In this document: positions 1-7,005 of the stretch, one piece after another
Numbering within the stretch: the first letter of the stretch is position 1
Layout: each line of letters starts with the position of its first letter
Assembly (NCBI GenBank): GCA_946480295.1
Contig: CAMLIT010000149.1
Span: 1 to 8,898 of the forward strand
Source of the DNA: an uncultured Gemmatimonadota bacterium
GTDB lineage: Bacteria; Gemmatimonadota; Gemmatimonadetes; Gemmatimonadales; Gemmatimonadaceae
Reading direction: 5' to 3'
Length of the DNA: 8,898 nt
Notes under the pieces: generated by a model
Seen by the model: the letters and a program-made list of their open reading frames with translations, nothing else
What the model was told of the DNA's origin: nothing
Databases searched by the model: none
Translations under genes and position numbers: made by a program

Positions 1-549
1 CTCCATGATCTCGAGCCAGCGGTCGGCGCCGGCCTTCTTGCGCGCCACCTGGTCACGCACGCGCTGGACGAGGATCTCGCCGCCGCCGCCCGGGATGGAA
101 TCGAGCCCGGCCTGCTGGAGCTCGCGGATGACGTCGCGCGCGTCCATGCGGAAGGTCTTGGCGAAGAAATCCACCTCGCTCGGGCTGAAGCCGTGGATGT
201 GGATCGGGTGGTAGGTCTTGATGTAGCGCAGGAGGTCGAGGTACCACTCGAAGGGGATGTACGGGTTGTGCCCCCCCTGCATCAGGATCTGGATCGCGCC
301 CATCTCCTTCGCCTCGTCGATCTTCTGGCCGATCTGCTCGTAGGAGAGGGTCCAGCCCTCGCCGTGCTTCGGCCGGCGGTAGAAGGCGCAGAAGCCGCAG
401 TCGGCGACGCAGACGTTCGTGTAGTTGATGTTGCGGTCGACGATGTACGTGACGGTCTCGTGCGGATGCTTCTCGCGGCGGATGCGATCGGCCTCGGCGC
501 CCAGCTCGAGGAGGGGCGCGTTGGCGTAGAAATCGAGGAGGTCACGCAT
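1..549 (-). CDS. mqnC: Cyclic dehypoxanthine futalosine synthase MqnC (partial, 3' end off the window)
   Basis: Radical SAM enzyme of the futalosine menaquinone pathway. It cyclises dehypoxanthine futalosine to the spiro compound that MqnD later cleaves. The frame is open for 183 codons from ATG at 549 to the left edge, so roughly the N-terminal half is present (the family is usually about 360-375 residues). Visible: the canonical cluster motif CVADCGFC with C47, C51 and C54 (CX3CX2C) after NYTN, then GGHNP (92-96) and PGGGGEIL (153-160), all typical of MqnC. A GGAG at 558-555 lies 5 bases before the ATG and supports this start. The N-terminus is about 20 residues shorter than I remember for relatives, but the in-frame upstream sequence is repeat DNA without family character. 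It could be confused with MqnE, but the NYTNVC and GGHNP signatures and the separate MqnE next door favour MqnC. Confidence 0.93.
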   Translation of the reverse strand, partial: MRDLLDFYANAPLLELGAEADRIRREKHPHETVTYIVDRNINYTNVCVADCGFCAFYRRPKHGEGWTLSYEQIGQKIDEAKEMGAIQILMQGGHNPYIPFEWYLDLLRYIKTYHPIHIHGFSPSEVDFFAKTFRMDARDVIRELQQAGLDSIPGGGGEILVQRVRDQVARKKAGADRWLEIME

Positions 550-739
550 GGGAACTCCGGACGCTATAGGACTGCGGATGTTCTGCGGACTCGGACGCGG
601 ATCGACTGCGGACTGCGGACGGCGAACCTCACTGCGGACTACGGACTGCGAACAGCACTGCGTACTGCGAACTGCGGACCTCATTGCGGACTGCGTGCTG
701 CGAACGGCACTGCGTAGTGCGTACTGCGTACGTCGCCGA
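550..739. other. mqnA-mqnC intergenic region, filled by repeats
   Basis: This is the only long gap inside the cluster. Nearly all of it is made of variants of a 7-base word (actgcgg, actgcga, actgcgt on the plus strand); the ordered part is listed separately. The mqnC ribosome binding site (GGAG, 558-555) sits at the left end. A TATAG lies just upstream of it on the minus strand near 565-569, but I see no matching -35 element, so a separate mqnC promoter is not established. I see no hairpin followed by a T-run. Frames crossing the region do not keep any repeat in phase, because 7 and 26 are not multiples of 3, so it is very unlikely to be coding. Confidence 0.8.
605..734. repeat. Five tandem 26-base units, each three heptamers plus a 5-base linker
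   Basis: Units begin at 605, 631, 657, 683 and 709, exactly 26 bases apart. Each holds three 7-base words close to actgcgg (last base g, a or t) followed by a 5-base linker. The linkers in order are acctc, acagc, acctc, acggc and acgtc. Neighbouring units differ at about 4 positions or more. A sixth, decayed unit appears to lie at 583-604 (three 6-base words ctgcgg, actcgg, acgcgg, then atcg), with one further heptamer at 571-577. The array ends 5 bases before the mqnA stop codon. On the transcribed strand the word reads NCGCAGT. The units are too short and too alike to be a CRISPR array, and there are no unique spacers. Confidence 0.9.
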
Positions 740-1597
740 TCAGGCGGCCGGGAGGAAGGCCAGGCTGCCGTCTGGCACGCGGCCGGTGGCGACGAGACGG
801 CGGAAGAATTCGGTCAGGCCGGCGAGGTGGCCGTAGGACAACCGGTAGTCGAGGCCGGAGAGGTACTCGAGGCAGACGGGCTTGCGGACGCCGGTGGCCA
901 CCGCGGCCTGCGCGGCGAGGAGGTCGAGGTGCGCCAGCCCCCAGTCGCGGGAGGCGATGAGGCCAGCGTGGACGGCGAGGGCGCTCGCCACCGGCGCGGT
1001 CCGCTGGGCGACCCAGACGGCGAAGACGAAGGGGAGGTCGGTCCAGCTCTTCCACTCGGCGCCGAGGTCGTATGCATAACGATAGCCCAGCCGGGCGAGC
1101 GCCGCGTCGCCCTCGGGCTGGCGGAGGCGCGAGCCGAGGAGGAGCGCCGCGTCGCCGATGACGAGCCGCGCCTCGTGCTCCTCGTCGGCGAAGCGGGCGA
1201 GGTCCACCAGCTCCGCGTTCGCCGGCACGAAGGTCGGCCGCGCGTCCCAGACGTTCTCGAACAGGAGCTCGAGGAGCGCGACGCTCGTCATCGAGCTGCG
1301 GCTGACGAGCACGCGCCGGCCGGTGAGCTCCGACGCCGGCCGCTTCGAGAAGAGCACGACGCTGCGCACCGGGCCGTCGCAGGAGATGGCGAGGTCGGGG
1401 AGCAGGAGGTAGCGGTTCGCGTCGCGCGCGTACTCGACGGCGGAGACGACGCTGACGTCGAGGGTGCCGGCGGCCATCTCGCGGTTGAGCGCCGTGGGCA
1501 CGCCGTCGACGAGCTCCCCGTCGAGGACGACGTGGCCGCGGTCGACCGCGCCGTAGACGGGATAGCAGTTGATGTACGGGATGCGGCCGATGCGCAT
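740..1597 (-). CDS. mqnA: Chorismate dehydratase MqnA
   Basis: Converts chorismate to 3-enolpyruvylbenzoate, the first committed step of futalosine-dependent menaquinone synthesis. The fold resembles periplasmic binding proteins, but the enzyme is cytoplasmic. The protein has 285 residues, normal for the family. It opens with MRIGRIPYINCYPVY, the characteristic N-terminus of the MqnA/MqnD_Pfam-type domain. Further family-like blocks are VDGVPTALNREMAAGTLDVS (about 36-55) and SRSSMTSVALLELLF in the middle. No signal peptide is present. The ATG at 1597 follows the mqnE stop by 2 bases (TGACCATG) with no clear ribosome binding site, which suggests translational coupling to mqnE. The direct product user is MqnE, encoded immediately upstream. 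MqnD is a related protein, but the N-terminal motif and the mqnE linkage favour MqnA. Confidence 0.93.
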   Translation of the reverse strand: MRIGRIPYINCYPVYGAVDRGHVVLDGELVDGVPTALNREMAAGTLDVSVVSAVEYARDANRYLLLPDLAISCDGPVRSVVLFSKRPASELTGRRVLVSRSSMTSVALLELLFENVWDARPTFVPANAELVDLARFADEEHEARLVIGDAALLLGSRLRQPEGDAALARLGYRYAYDLGAEWKSWTDLPFVFAVWVAQRTAPVASALAVHAGLIASRDWGLAHLDLLAAQAAVATGVRKPVCLEYLSGLDYRLSYGHLAGLTEFFRRLVATGRVPDGSLAFLPAA

Positions 1598-1599
1598 GG

Positions 1600-2784
1600 T
1601 CAGGCCACGGCCGCCGGAGCGGCCGCCGCCGCGGGCGCCGCCGCGTCGTCGAAGGTGCGGATGACGCGGTAGAGCGAGTCGCGCTCGATCGGGATCTTCC
1701 GCGCGCCGCGGATGAGGCGGAGGATCTCGTCGAGGCTCATGACCTCCGAGGTGCGCGCGCCGGCGCGGTGGTACACCTTCTCGTGCACCATCGTCCCCTC
1801 GATGTCGTTGACGCCGAAGTGGAAGGACGTCTGCGACAGGAAGGGCGTGACCATCACCCAGTGCGTCTTGATGTGGTCGAAGTTGTCGAGGAAGAGCCGG
1901 CCGACGGCGAGGTTGCGCAGGTCGTCGAAGCCGCTCGTCGCGAGCCCCTCGCGCCCGAGCGCGTGTCCCAGCTCGTTGTGGTCCGGGTGATAGGCGAGCG
2001 GGATGTAGGCGAGGAAGCCGCCCGTCTCGTCCTGGAGGTCGCGCAGCATCGTCAGGTGCTCGACGCGGTCCTCCACGGTCTCGACGTGGCCGTAGAGCAT
2101 CGTGCAGTTGGAGCGGATGCCGAGCGCGTGCGCCGTGCGGTGCACCTCGATCCACTCCTCGGCGGCGAGCTTGCGGTCGGCGATCGTCGCGCGCACGCCC
2201 TTGCTGAACACCTCCGCGCCGCCGCCCGGCATCGTGTCGAGCCCCGCCTCGCGCAGCCGGATGAGCGTGTCGCGGTACGAGAGCTTCGCCATCCGCGCCA
2301 GGTGCGCGATCTCGACCGCGGTGAGCGCCTTGATGTGGACGTGCGGGAAGTGCTGCTTGAGGAGCCGGAACATCTCCTCGTAGTACTCGATCCCCGCCTT
2401 CACGTCGAGCCCGCCCACGATGTGGAACTCGCGGGTGAGGGTGCTGTTCGCGGTGTGCGCCTCCTCGAGCACCTGCTCCATGGTGTAGCGGTACGCGCCA
2501 TCCTCCTTCGGGAGGCGGGCGTACGAGCAGAACACGCAGGTGTTCCGCAGGATGCAGATGTTGGTGGGGTTGAGGTGCTGGTTCGCCGCGAAGGTGACGC
2601 GATCGCCGTTCTTCGCGCGGTTGACCGCGTCGGCGAGGGCGCCGAGGCCGAGGAGGTCCGGGGTGCGGAAGAGCAGACACCCCTCGGCGGCGCTCAGCCG
2701 CTCCCCGCGCTCGACCTTCTCTGCGATGGGCAGCAGCGCGGGATCAGTGATCAACCGGCGGTCGAGCTCGACGGGCAGCGGCAC
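1600..2784 (-). CDS. mqnE: Aminofutalosine synthase MqnE (radical SAM)
   Basis: Radical SAM enzyme that joins 3-enolpyruvylbenzoate to S-adenosylmethionine, giving aminofutalosine, the second step of the pathway. The protein has 394 residues. Family blocks: NQHLNPTNIC (68-77), HIVGGL (121-126), PGGGAEVF (186-193), CTMLYGHVE (227-235) and LQDETGGFLAYIPL (250-263). The cluster cysteines are C77, C83 and C86, giving CX5CX2C: five residues lie between the first two cysteines where the family normally has three. The DNA reads cleanly here, so this is not a frame error. The tail 381-394 is almost only Ala and Pro. Translation starts at GTG 2784; GAGGAG at 2797-2792 lies 7 bases upstream, inside the end of fabF, and fixes this start. 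Only 4 bases separate it from fabF. Confidence 0.93.
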   Translation of the reverse strand: MPLPVELDRRLITDPALLPIAEKVERGERLSAAEGCLLFRTPDLLGLGALADAVNRAKNGDRVTFAANQHLNPTNICILRNTCVFCSYARLPKEDGAYRYTMEQVLEEAHTANSTLTREFHIVGGLDVKAGIEYYEEMFRLLKQHFPHVHIKALTAVEIAHLARMAKLSYRDTLIRLREAGLDTMPGGGAEVFSKGVRATIADRKLAAEEWIEVHRTAHALGIRSNCTMLYGHVETVEDRVEHLTMLRDLQDETGGFLAYIPLAYHPDHNELGHALGREGLATSGFDDLRNLAVGRLFLDNFDHIKTHWVMVTPFLSQTSFHFGVNDIEGTMVHEKVYHRAGARTSEVMSLDEILRLIRGARKIPIERDSLYRVIRTFDDAAAPAAAAAPAAVA

Positions 2785-2788
2785 GGGG

Positions 2789-4030
2789 TCACTCCTCGAA
2801 ACGCTTCACCGCCAGCGAGACGTTGTGGCCGCCGAACCCGAAGCTGTTGCTCAGCGCGGCTCGTACGTCGCGCCGCACGGGCGCATTCGGTGTGTAGTTG
2901 AGGTCCAGCTCCGGATCCGGATGCTGGTAGTTGATCGTCGGCGGGATGATGCTGTCGCGCACGGCGAGCGCACAGATGATGAACTCCACCGCGCCGGCGG
3001 CGCCGAGCATGTGGCCGGTCATCGACTTCGTCGAGCTGACGTTCACGCTCTTCGCGCAGTCGCCGAAGACGGCCTTGATCGCCTTCGTCTCGTTCAGGTC
3101 GTTGGCCGGCGTGGAGGTGCCGTGGGCGTTGATGTACTGCACGTCCTGCGGTCCGAGCCCGGCGTCGTTCAGCGCGCGGCGCATGGCCCGCTGGGCCCCC
3201 TCGCCGTCGGGCGCGGGCGCGGTGAGGTGGTACGCGTCGCCCGTCGCGCCGTAGCCGACGATCTCGGCGTAGATGCGGGCGCCGCGCCGCTTGGCGTGCT
3301 CCAGCTCCTCGAGGATGAGGATCCCGCCGCCCTCGCCCATGACGAAGCCGTCGCGCGTCGCGTCGAACGGCCGCGACGCCGTCTCCGGCGAGTCGTTGCG
3401 CTCGGAGAGCGCCTTCATGTTCGTGAAGCCGCCGATCGCCATCGGCGTCACCGTCGCCTCGGAGCCGCCGGTGATCATGATGTCGGCATCGCCGTACTGG
3501 ATGTTGCGGAAGGCGTCGCCGATCGCGTGCGCGCTCGTCGCGCAGGCGGAGATCGTCGCGTAGTTCGGGCCCTTGGCGTTGAAGCGCATGGACACGAGCC
3601 CCGCGGCGATGTCGGCGATGAACATCGGGATGAAGAACGCGCTGATCTTCCCCGGGCCGCGCTCGCGGTAGACGTCGTGCTGCTCCTCGAACGACTTCAG
3701 GCCGCCGATGCCGCTGCCGATGATGACGCCGACGCGGTCCGGATCGTAGTTGCCGTCGGCCAGCCCGGCGTCCGCCATCGCCTGCACGGCGCCGGCGATC
3801 GCGTACTGCGCGTAGATGTCGCAGCGCTTGGCCTCCTTGCGATCCATGTACTGCAGCGGATCGAAGCCCTTCACCTCGCAGGCGAAGCGCACGTCGAAGT
3901 TCGACGCGTCGAACTTCGTGATCGGTCCCGCCCCCGGCACGCCCTCGAGCAGCGCGCGCCAGGTCGTCGCCACGTCGTTGCCGACCGGCGTGATCGCCCC
4001 GATTCCAGTGACGACGACCCTTCGCTTCAT
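2789..4030 (-). CDS. fabF: Beta-ketoacyl-ACP synthase II FabF
   Basis: Elongating condensing enzyme of type II fatty-acid synthesis: it condenses malonyl-ACP with acyl-ACP in the cytoplasm. The protein has 413 residues, the usual length. The thiolase-fold catalytic set is complete and numbered as in Escherichia coli FabF: C163 (in SACATSAHA), H303 (NAHGTSTPAND), K335 and H340 (SMTGHMLGAAG). The gatekeeper loop NSFGFGGHN is at 395-403. The N-terminus RRVVVTGIGAITPVGN is typical. ATG at 4030 follows the acpP stop by 2 bases (TGACCATG), so translation is probably coupled to acpP, the carrier protein it uses. FabB is the alternative, but linkage to acpP and the GFGFGGHN-type loop favour FabF. Confidence 0.97.
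   Translation of the reverse strand: MKRRVVVTGIGAITPVGNDVATTWRALLEGVPGAGPITKFDASNFDVRFACEVKGFDPLQYMDRKEAKRCDIYAQYAIAGAVQAMADAGLADGNYDPDRVGVIIGSGIGGLKSFEEQHDVYRERGPGKISAFFIPMFIADIAAGLVSMRFNAKGPNYATISACATSAHAIGDAFRNIQYGDADIMITGGSEATVTPMAIGGFTNMKALSERNDSPETASRPFDATRDGFVMGEGGGILILEELEHAKRRGARIYAEIVGYGATGDAYHLTAPAPDGEGAQRAMRRALNDAGLGPQDVQYINAHGTSTPANDLNETKAIKAVFGDCAKSVNVSSTKSMTGHMLGAAGAVEFIICALAVRDSIIPPTINYQHPDPELDLNYTPNAPVRRDVRAALSNSFGFGGHNVSLAVKRFEE
2792..2797 (-). promoter_or_regulatory. Ribosome binding site of mqnE
   Basis: GAGGAG lies 7 bases before the GTG start of mqnE and overlaps the last codons of fabF. It is the strongest Shine-Dalgarno match in the left half of the cluster and decides the non-ATG start. 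Confidence 0.75.
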
Positions 4031-4032
4031 GG

Positions 4033-4272
4033 TCAGGCGCCGACCTTCTGGTTCAGGTAGCTGATCGCATCGCCGACCGTCCGGAGCTTCTCCGCGTCCT
4101 CGTCGGGGATGTCGATGTTGAACTCCTTCTCGAACTCCATGACCAGCTCGACGATGTCGAGGCTGTCCGCGCCGAGATCCTCGATGAAGCTCGCCTCGTC
4201 GGTGAGCTTCTCGCGCTCGACCCCGAGCTCCTTCTCGATGATGTCGCGGACCTTCTGTGCATTGTCGGCCAT
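4033..4272 (-). CDS. acpP: Acyl carrier protein AcpP
   Basis: Small acidic carrier that holds growing acyl chains on a 4'-phosphopantetheine arm. It has 79 residues. The attachment site is S37 in the motif GADSLD (35-40), followed by the conserved helix II with [12 protein letters not shown] and then [15 protein letters not shown]. Acidic residues dominate, as expected. ATG at 4272 is supported by AGAGGA at 4287-4282, 9 bases upstream. It is preceded by 65 bases without a gene, the largest gap in the fatty-acid part. Together with its good ribosome binding site, this would suit the high independent expression acpP needs, though I see no convincing promoter there. Confidence 0.97.
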   Translation of the reverse strand: MADNAQKVRDIIEKELGVEREKLTDEASFIEDLGADSLDIVELVMEFEKEFNIDIPDEDAEKLRTVGDAISYLNQKVGA

Positions 4273-4281
4273 GGCTGGAAA

Positions 4282-4287
4282 TCCTCT
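4282..4287 (-). promoter_or_regulatory. Ribosome binding site of acpP
   Basis: AGAGGA lies 9 bases before the acpP ATG. The rest of the 65-base fabG-acpP gap (4273-4337) shows neither a clear promoter nor a terminator hairpin. Confidence 0.65.
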
Positions 4288-4337
4288 GTGCAGGTTGGTC
4301 GAAGGTGGTGGGAAATCTAGTCGGGACTGGGCCGATG

Positions 4338-5075
4338 TCACATCACCATGCCGCCGTCCACCACGAAGACCTGCCCCGTGATGTAGGCGGCATGCTCGGA
4401 GGCCAGGAAGGCCACGAGGCCGGCGATGTCCTGCGGTGTCCCCAGCCTGCCGAGCGGGATCTGCGCGGCCAGGCCGGTGCGGGCGTCGGCGGTCATCGCC
4501 GCCGTCATGTCGGTCTCGATGAACCCGGGGGCGACGGCGTTGGCGAGGACGTTCCGGGACGCCAGCTCCTTGGCGACGGACTTCGTCAATCCGATCAGCC
4601 CCGCCTTGCTCGCCGCATAGTTCGCCTGCCCCTTGTTGCCGACGATGCCGACGACGCTGGCGATGTTGATGATCCGTCCCCAGCGCCGCTTCATCATGCC
4701 GCGGGAGGCGGCGCGGATGGCGGCGAAGGCGCCCCGCAGGTTCGCGTCGAGGACCGCGTCCCAGTCCTCGTCCTTGATGCGGAACAGGACGTTGTCGCGC
4801 GTCAGGCCGGCGTTGTTCACCAGGATGTCGACGGAGCCGAACGCGCCCTCGACCGTCTCGACGAGCGCCGTCACCGACGCCGTGTCGCCCACGTCGCAGG
4901 CGAACCCCCGGGCCTCCGGCGAGAGGGCCGCGGCCACCTCCTCGGCGCGCGTGCGGTCGCGGCCGACCACGGCGACCTTCGCGCCCGCGAGGGCGAGGGT
5001 GGCGGCGATGGCGTGGCCGATGCCGCGCGTGCTCCCGGTGACGAGTGCGGTACGGCCGGAGAGATCGATGTTCAC
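4338..5075 (-). CDS. fabG: 3-oxoacyl-ACP reductase FabG
   Basis: NADPH-dependent reduction of beta-ketoacyl-ACP to beta-hydroxyacyl-ACP, the first reductive step of each elongation cycle. It is a short-chain dehydrogenase of 245 residues, the usual FabG length. Visible: the nucleotide-binding TGSTRGIG (13-20), NNAG (87-90), and the catalytic tetrad N112, S140, Y153 and K157 (YAASK). The C-terminus ends [14 protein letters not shown], typical for FabG. The frame stays open upstream, but the start is set at GTG 5075: it overlaps the fabD stop as GTGA, and the protein then begins right at the SDR domain ([13 protein letters not shown]). Many SDRs look alike; position between fabD and acpP makes FabG secure. 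Confidence 0.96.
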   Translation of the reverse strand: MNIDLSGRTALVTGSTRGIGHAIAATLALAGAKVAVVGRDRTRAEEVAAALSPEARGFACDVGDTASVTALVETVEGAFGSVDILVNNAGLTRDNVLFRIKDEDWDAVLDANLRGAFAAIRAASRGMMKRRWGRIINIASVVGIVGNKGQANYAASKAGLIGLTKSVAKELASRNVLANAVAPGFIETDMTAAMTADARTGLAAQIPLGRLGTPQDIAGLVAFLASEHAAYITGQVFVVDGGMVM

Positions 5076-6013
5076 CGCGTGACGAGCCCCAGGAGGTTTT
5101 CCACTTCGCTCACCGTGCCGCAGGTCGCGATCTGCACGGTGGGGACGATCTTCTTCACGAGCCCCGTGAGCACGGCGCCGGGGCCCATCTCCACGTACAG
5201 CGCCATCGGATGGCGCGCGGCGATCGCCTGGACCTCGTCGACCCAACGCACGGGACTGGTGAGCTGCTCGAGAAGGAGCGTCCGCGCGCGGTCGGCGGTG
5301 GTCACCGGCTCGCTCGTGACGTTCGCGTAGACGGCGAACGCCGGATCGCGCGGCTCCGCGTCCTCGAGGGCGCGCCGCAGCCCCTCGGCGGCATCTTCCA
5401 TGAGCGGCGAATGGAACGCGCCGCTGACGTTGAGGCGCACCGCGCGCTTGGCGCCCGCCTCCTTCGCCAGCACCATCGCCCGCTCGACGCCCGCCTCCTC
5501 GCCGCTGACGACGATCTGCCCCGGGCTGTTGAAGTTCGCCGGGACGCAGAGCCCCGCCTCGGCGGTCGCCATGGCGCAGACGGTCTCGATCGGCTCGCGG
5601 AGGTCACCGAGGATGGCGGCCATCGCGCCCGGCCGCTTCACGCCGCTCTCGTACATCAGCTCTCCACGCCGGCGGACGAGCTGCGCGGCATCGTCGAGCG
5701 TCAGCGCGTCGGCGGCGTGATAGGCGGTGAACTCGCCCAACGAGTGGCCCGCCGCCGCCTTCACGTGGGGGGCGACCCGCTCCTTGACCACCGCCCACAC
5801 CGCCGCCCCGTGCGCGAGGAGCGCCGGCTGCGCGTTCTGCGTCAGCGTGAGCTCCTCGGCGGGGCCCTCGAAGCAGAGGCGGGAGAGGGGGACGCCGAGG
5901 GTGTGGTCGACGCGGTCGAAGACGGCGCGCGCCTCCGGGAACGTGTCGTACAGGTCCTTCCCCATTCCCGGCTTCTGCGATCCCTGGCCAGGGAAGAGCA
6001 GAACGACGTCCAT
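5072..6013 (-). CDS. fabD: Malonyl-CoA:ACP transacylase FabD
   Basis: Transfers malonyl from coenzyme A to ACP, supplying the extender unit for FabH and FabF. The protein has 313 residues, as expected. Visible: the oxyanion motif FPGQGSQ (7-13), the nucleophile S91 with H90 in GHSLGEF, a conserved RRRGELM around 114-120, and the active-site histidine H201 in GAFHSPLM, the same number as in Escherichia coli FabD. ATG at 6013 follows the fabH stop by 2 bases (TGACCATG). No strong ribosome binding site precedes it, so coupling to fabH is likely. The downstream end overlaps the fabG start by 4 bases. Confidence 0.97.
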   Translation of the reverse strand: MDVVLLFPGQGSQKPGMGKDLYDTFPEARAVFDRVDHTLGVPLSRLCFEGPAEELTLTQNAQPALLAHGAAVWAVVKERVAPHVKAAAGHSLGEFTAYHAADALTLDDAAQLVRRRGELMYESGVKRPGAMAAILGDLREPIETVCAMATAEAGLCVPANFNSPGQIVVSGEEAGVERAMVLAKEAGAKRAVRLNVSGAFHSPLMEDAAEGLRRALEDAEPRDPAFAVYANVTSEPVTTADRARTLLLEQLTSPVRWVDEVQAIAARHPMALYVEMGPGAVLTGLVKKIVPTVQIATCGTVSEVENLLGLVTR

Positions 6014-6015
6014 GG

Positions 6016-7005
6016 TCAGAAGCGGACGACCATCGAGCCCCAGGTGAAGCCCGCGCCGAAGGCGACGAGCAGCACCGTGGATCCCTCCTTGATCGCCCCC
6101 GTCTCGACCGCCTCGTCGAGCGCGATCGGGATCGAGGCCGCGGAGGTGTTGCCGAAGCGGTCGACGTTGACGTAGACCTTGTCCATCGGGATGCCGGCGT
6201 GCTTGGCGGTCGACTCGATGATGCGGATGTTCGCCTGGTGCGGGATGAGCAGGTCGATGTCGGCGCTGGTGAGCTTCGCCGCGTCGAGGGCGCGCGTCGC
6301 CGCGTCGGCCATCGAACGCACGGCGTGCTTGAACACCTCGCGGCCGTTCATCTGGATGAAGAACGAGCGCTCCTCGAGCACGTCGGGGCCGAAGGGACGC
6401 TTCGCGCCGCCGCTCGGCCGGCAGAGAAGGTCGCCGAGGGTGCCGTCGCTGCGCACGTAGGTCGAGAGGATGCCGCGCGAGTGGCCGTGCGCCCGCTTGA
6501 GCACCGCCGCGCCCGCGCCGTCGCCGAAGAGGACGCAGGTCGAGCGGTCCTTCCAGTCGGTGATGGCGCTCAGCTTCTCCACGCCGATGACGAGCGCCGT
6601 CTCGGCGCCGCCGGCGGCCATCATCCCTTCGGCGACCGTGGTCGCGTAGATGAAGCCAGAGCAGGCCGCGCCGACGTCGAACGCCGCGGCGCGGCTGGCG
6701 CCCAGCGCCGCCTGGAGATCCACCGCCGCGGAGGGGAGCAGCCGATCGGGCGAGGCGGTGCCGAGGACGATGATGTCGAGCTCCCCGGCATGGACGCCCG
6801 CGCGCTCCATCGCGTGGTGCGCGGCGGCCGCGGCGAGATCGGTCGTGGTCTCGGTCTTCGCGATGTAGCGCTGCTTGATCCCGGTGCGCTCGACGATCCA
6901 CTCGTCGGTCGTCTCGATGCCGATCTTCGCGAAGTCGAAGTTCGTCATCACCTCGCGCGGGATGCCGCGGCCGGTGCCGGCGACGTAGGCGAAGGGCCGC
7001 TTCAC
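6016..7005 (-). CDS. fabH: Beta-ketoacyl-ACP synthase III FabH
   Basis: Initiates fatty-acid synthesis by condensing an acyl-CoA primer (acetyl-CoA or a branched primer) with malonyl-ACP. The protein has 329 residues. The catalytic triad is complete: C115 (GAACSGF), H256 (PHQANIR) and N286 (GNTSAAS). The N-terminus has TDEWIVERTGIKQRY, typical of FabH. The C-terminus GAGFTWGSMVVRF is also standard. The start is GTG 7005, overlapping the plsX stop as GTGA; GGAG at 7016-7013 sits 7 bases upstream. The frame continues further upstream inside plsX but without family similarity. Primer preference (straight or branched) cannot be told from what I can see. Confidence 0.96.
   Translation of the reverse strand: MKRPFAYVAGTGRGIPREVMTNFDFAKIGIETTDEWIVERTGIKQRYIAKTETTTDLAAAAAHHAMERAGVHAGELDIIVLGTASPDRLLPSAAVDLQAALGASRAAAFDVGAACSGFIYATTVAEGMMAAGGAETALVIGVEKLSAITDWKDRSTCVLFGDGAGAAVLKRAHGHSRGILSTYVRSDGTLGDLLCRPSGGAKRPFGPDVLEERSFFIQMNGREVFKHAVRSMADAATRALDAAKLTSADIDLLIPHQANIRIIESTAKHAGIPMDKVYVNVDRFGNTSAASIPIALDEAVETGAIKEGSTVLLVAFGAGFTWGSMVVRF

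Noticed and set aside
605..734. CRISPR array
   Set aside because: Units are contiguous at 26 bases, made of near-identical heptamers, with no unique spacers and no cas genes nearby.
1603..1644. Ala/Pro-rich end of MqnE as a sign of frameshift or misassembly
   Set aside because: The frame runs cleanly to TGA two bases before mqnA. Short low-complexity tails are common in GC-rich genomes and the family domain is already complete.
548..1672. Plus-strand open frame of 374 codons opposite mqnA, reading through the repeats
   Set aside because: It is a shadow of mqnA plus repeat DNA. The repeat period breaks the reading phase and no family features are visible.
1600..2680. Fusion of a second protein to MqnA, since its frame stays open far upstream through mqnE
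   Set aside because: The upstream part is an out-of-frame reading of mqnE. The family N-terminus MRIGRIPYIN begins exactly at the ATG at 1597.
2540..4060. Plus-strand open frame of 506 codons opposite fabF and mqnE
   Set aside because: It is antisense to well-supported genes, has a biased Arg/Val/Ala/Asp composition and no recognisable motif. Long antisense frames are expected in GC-rich coding DNA.
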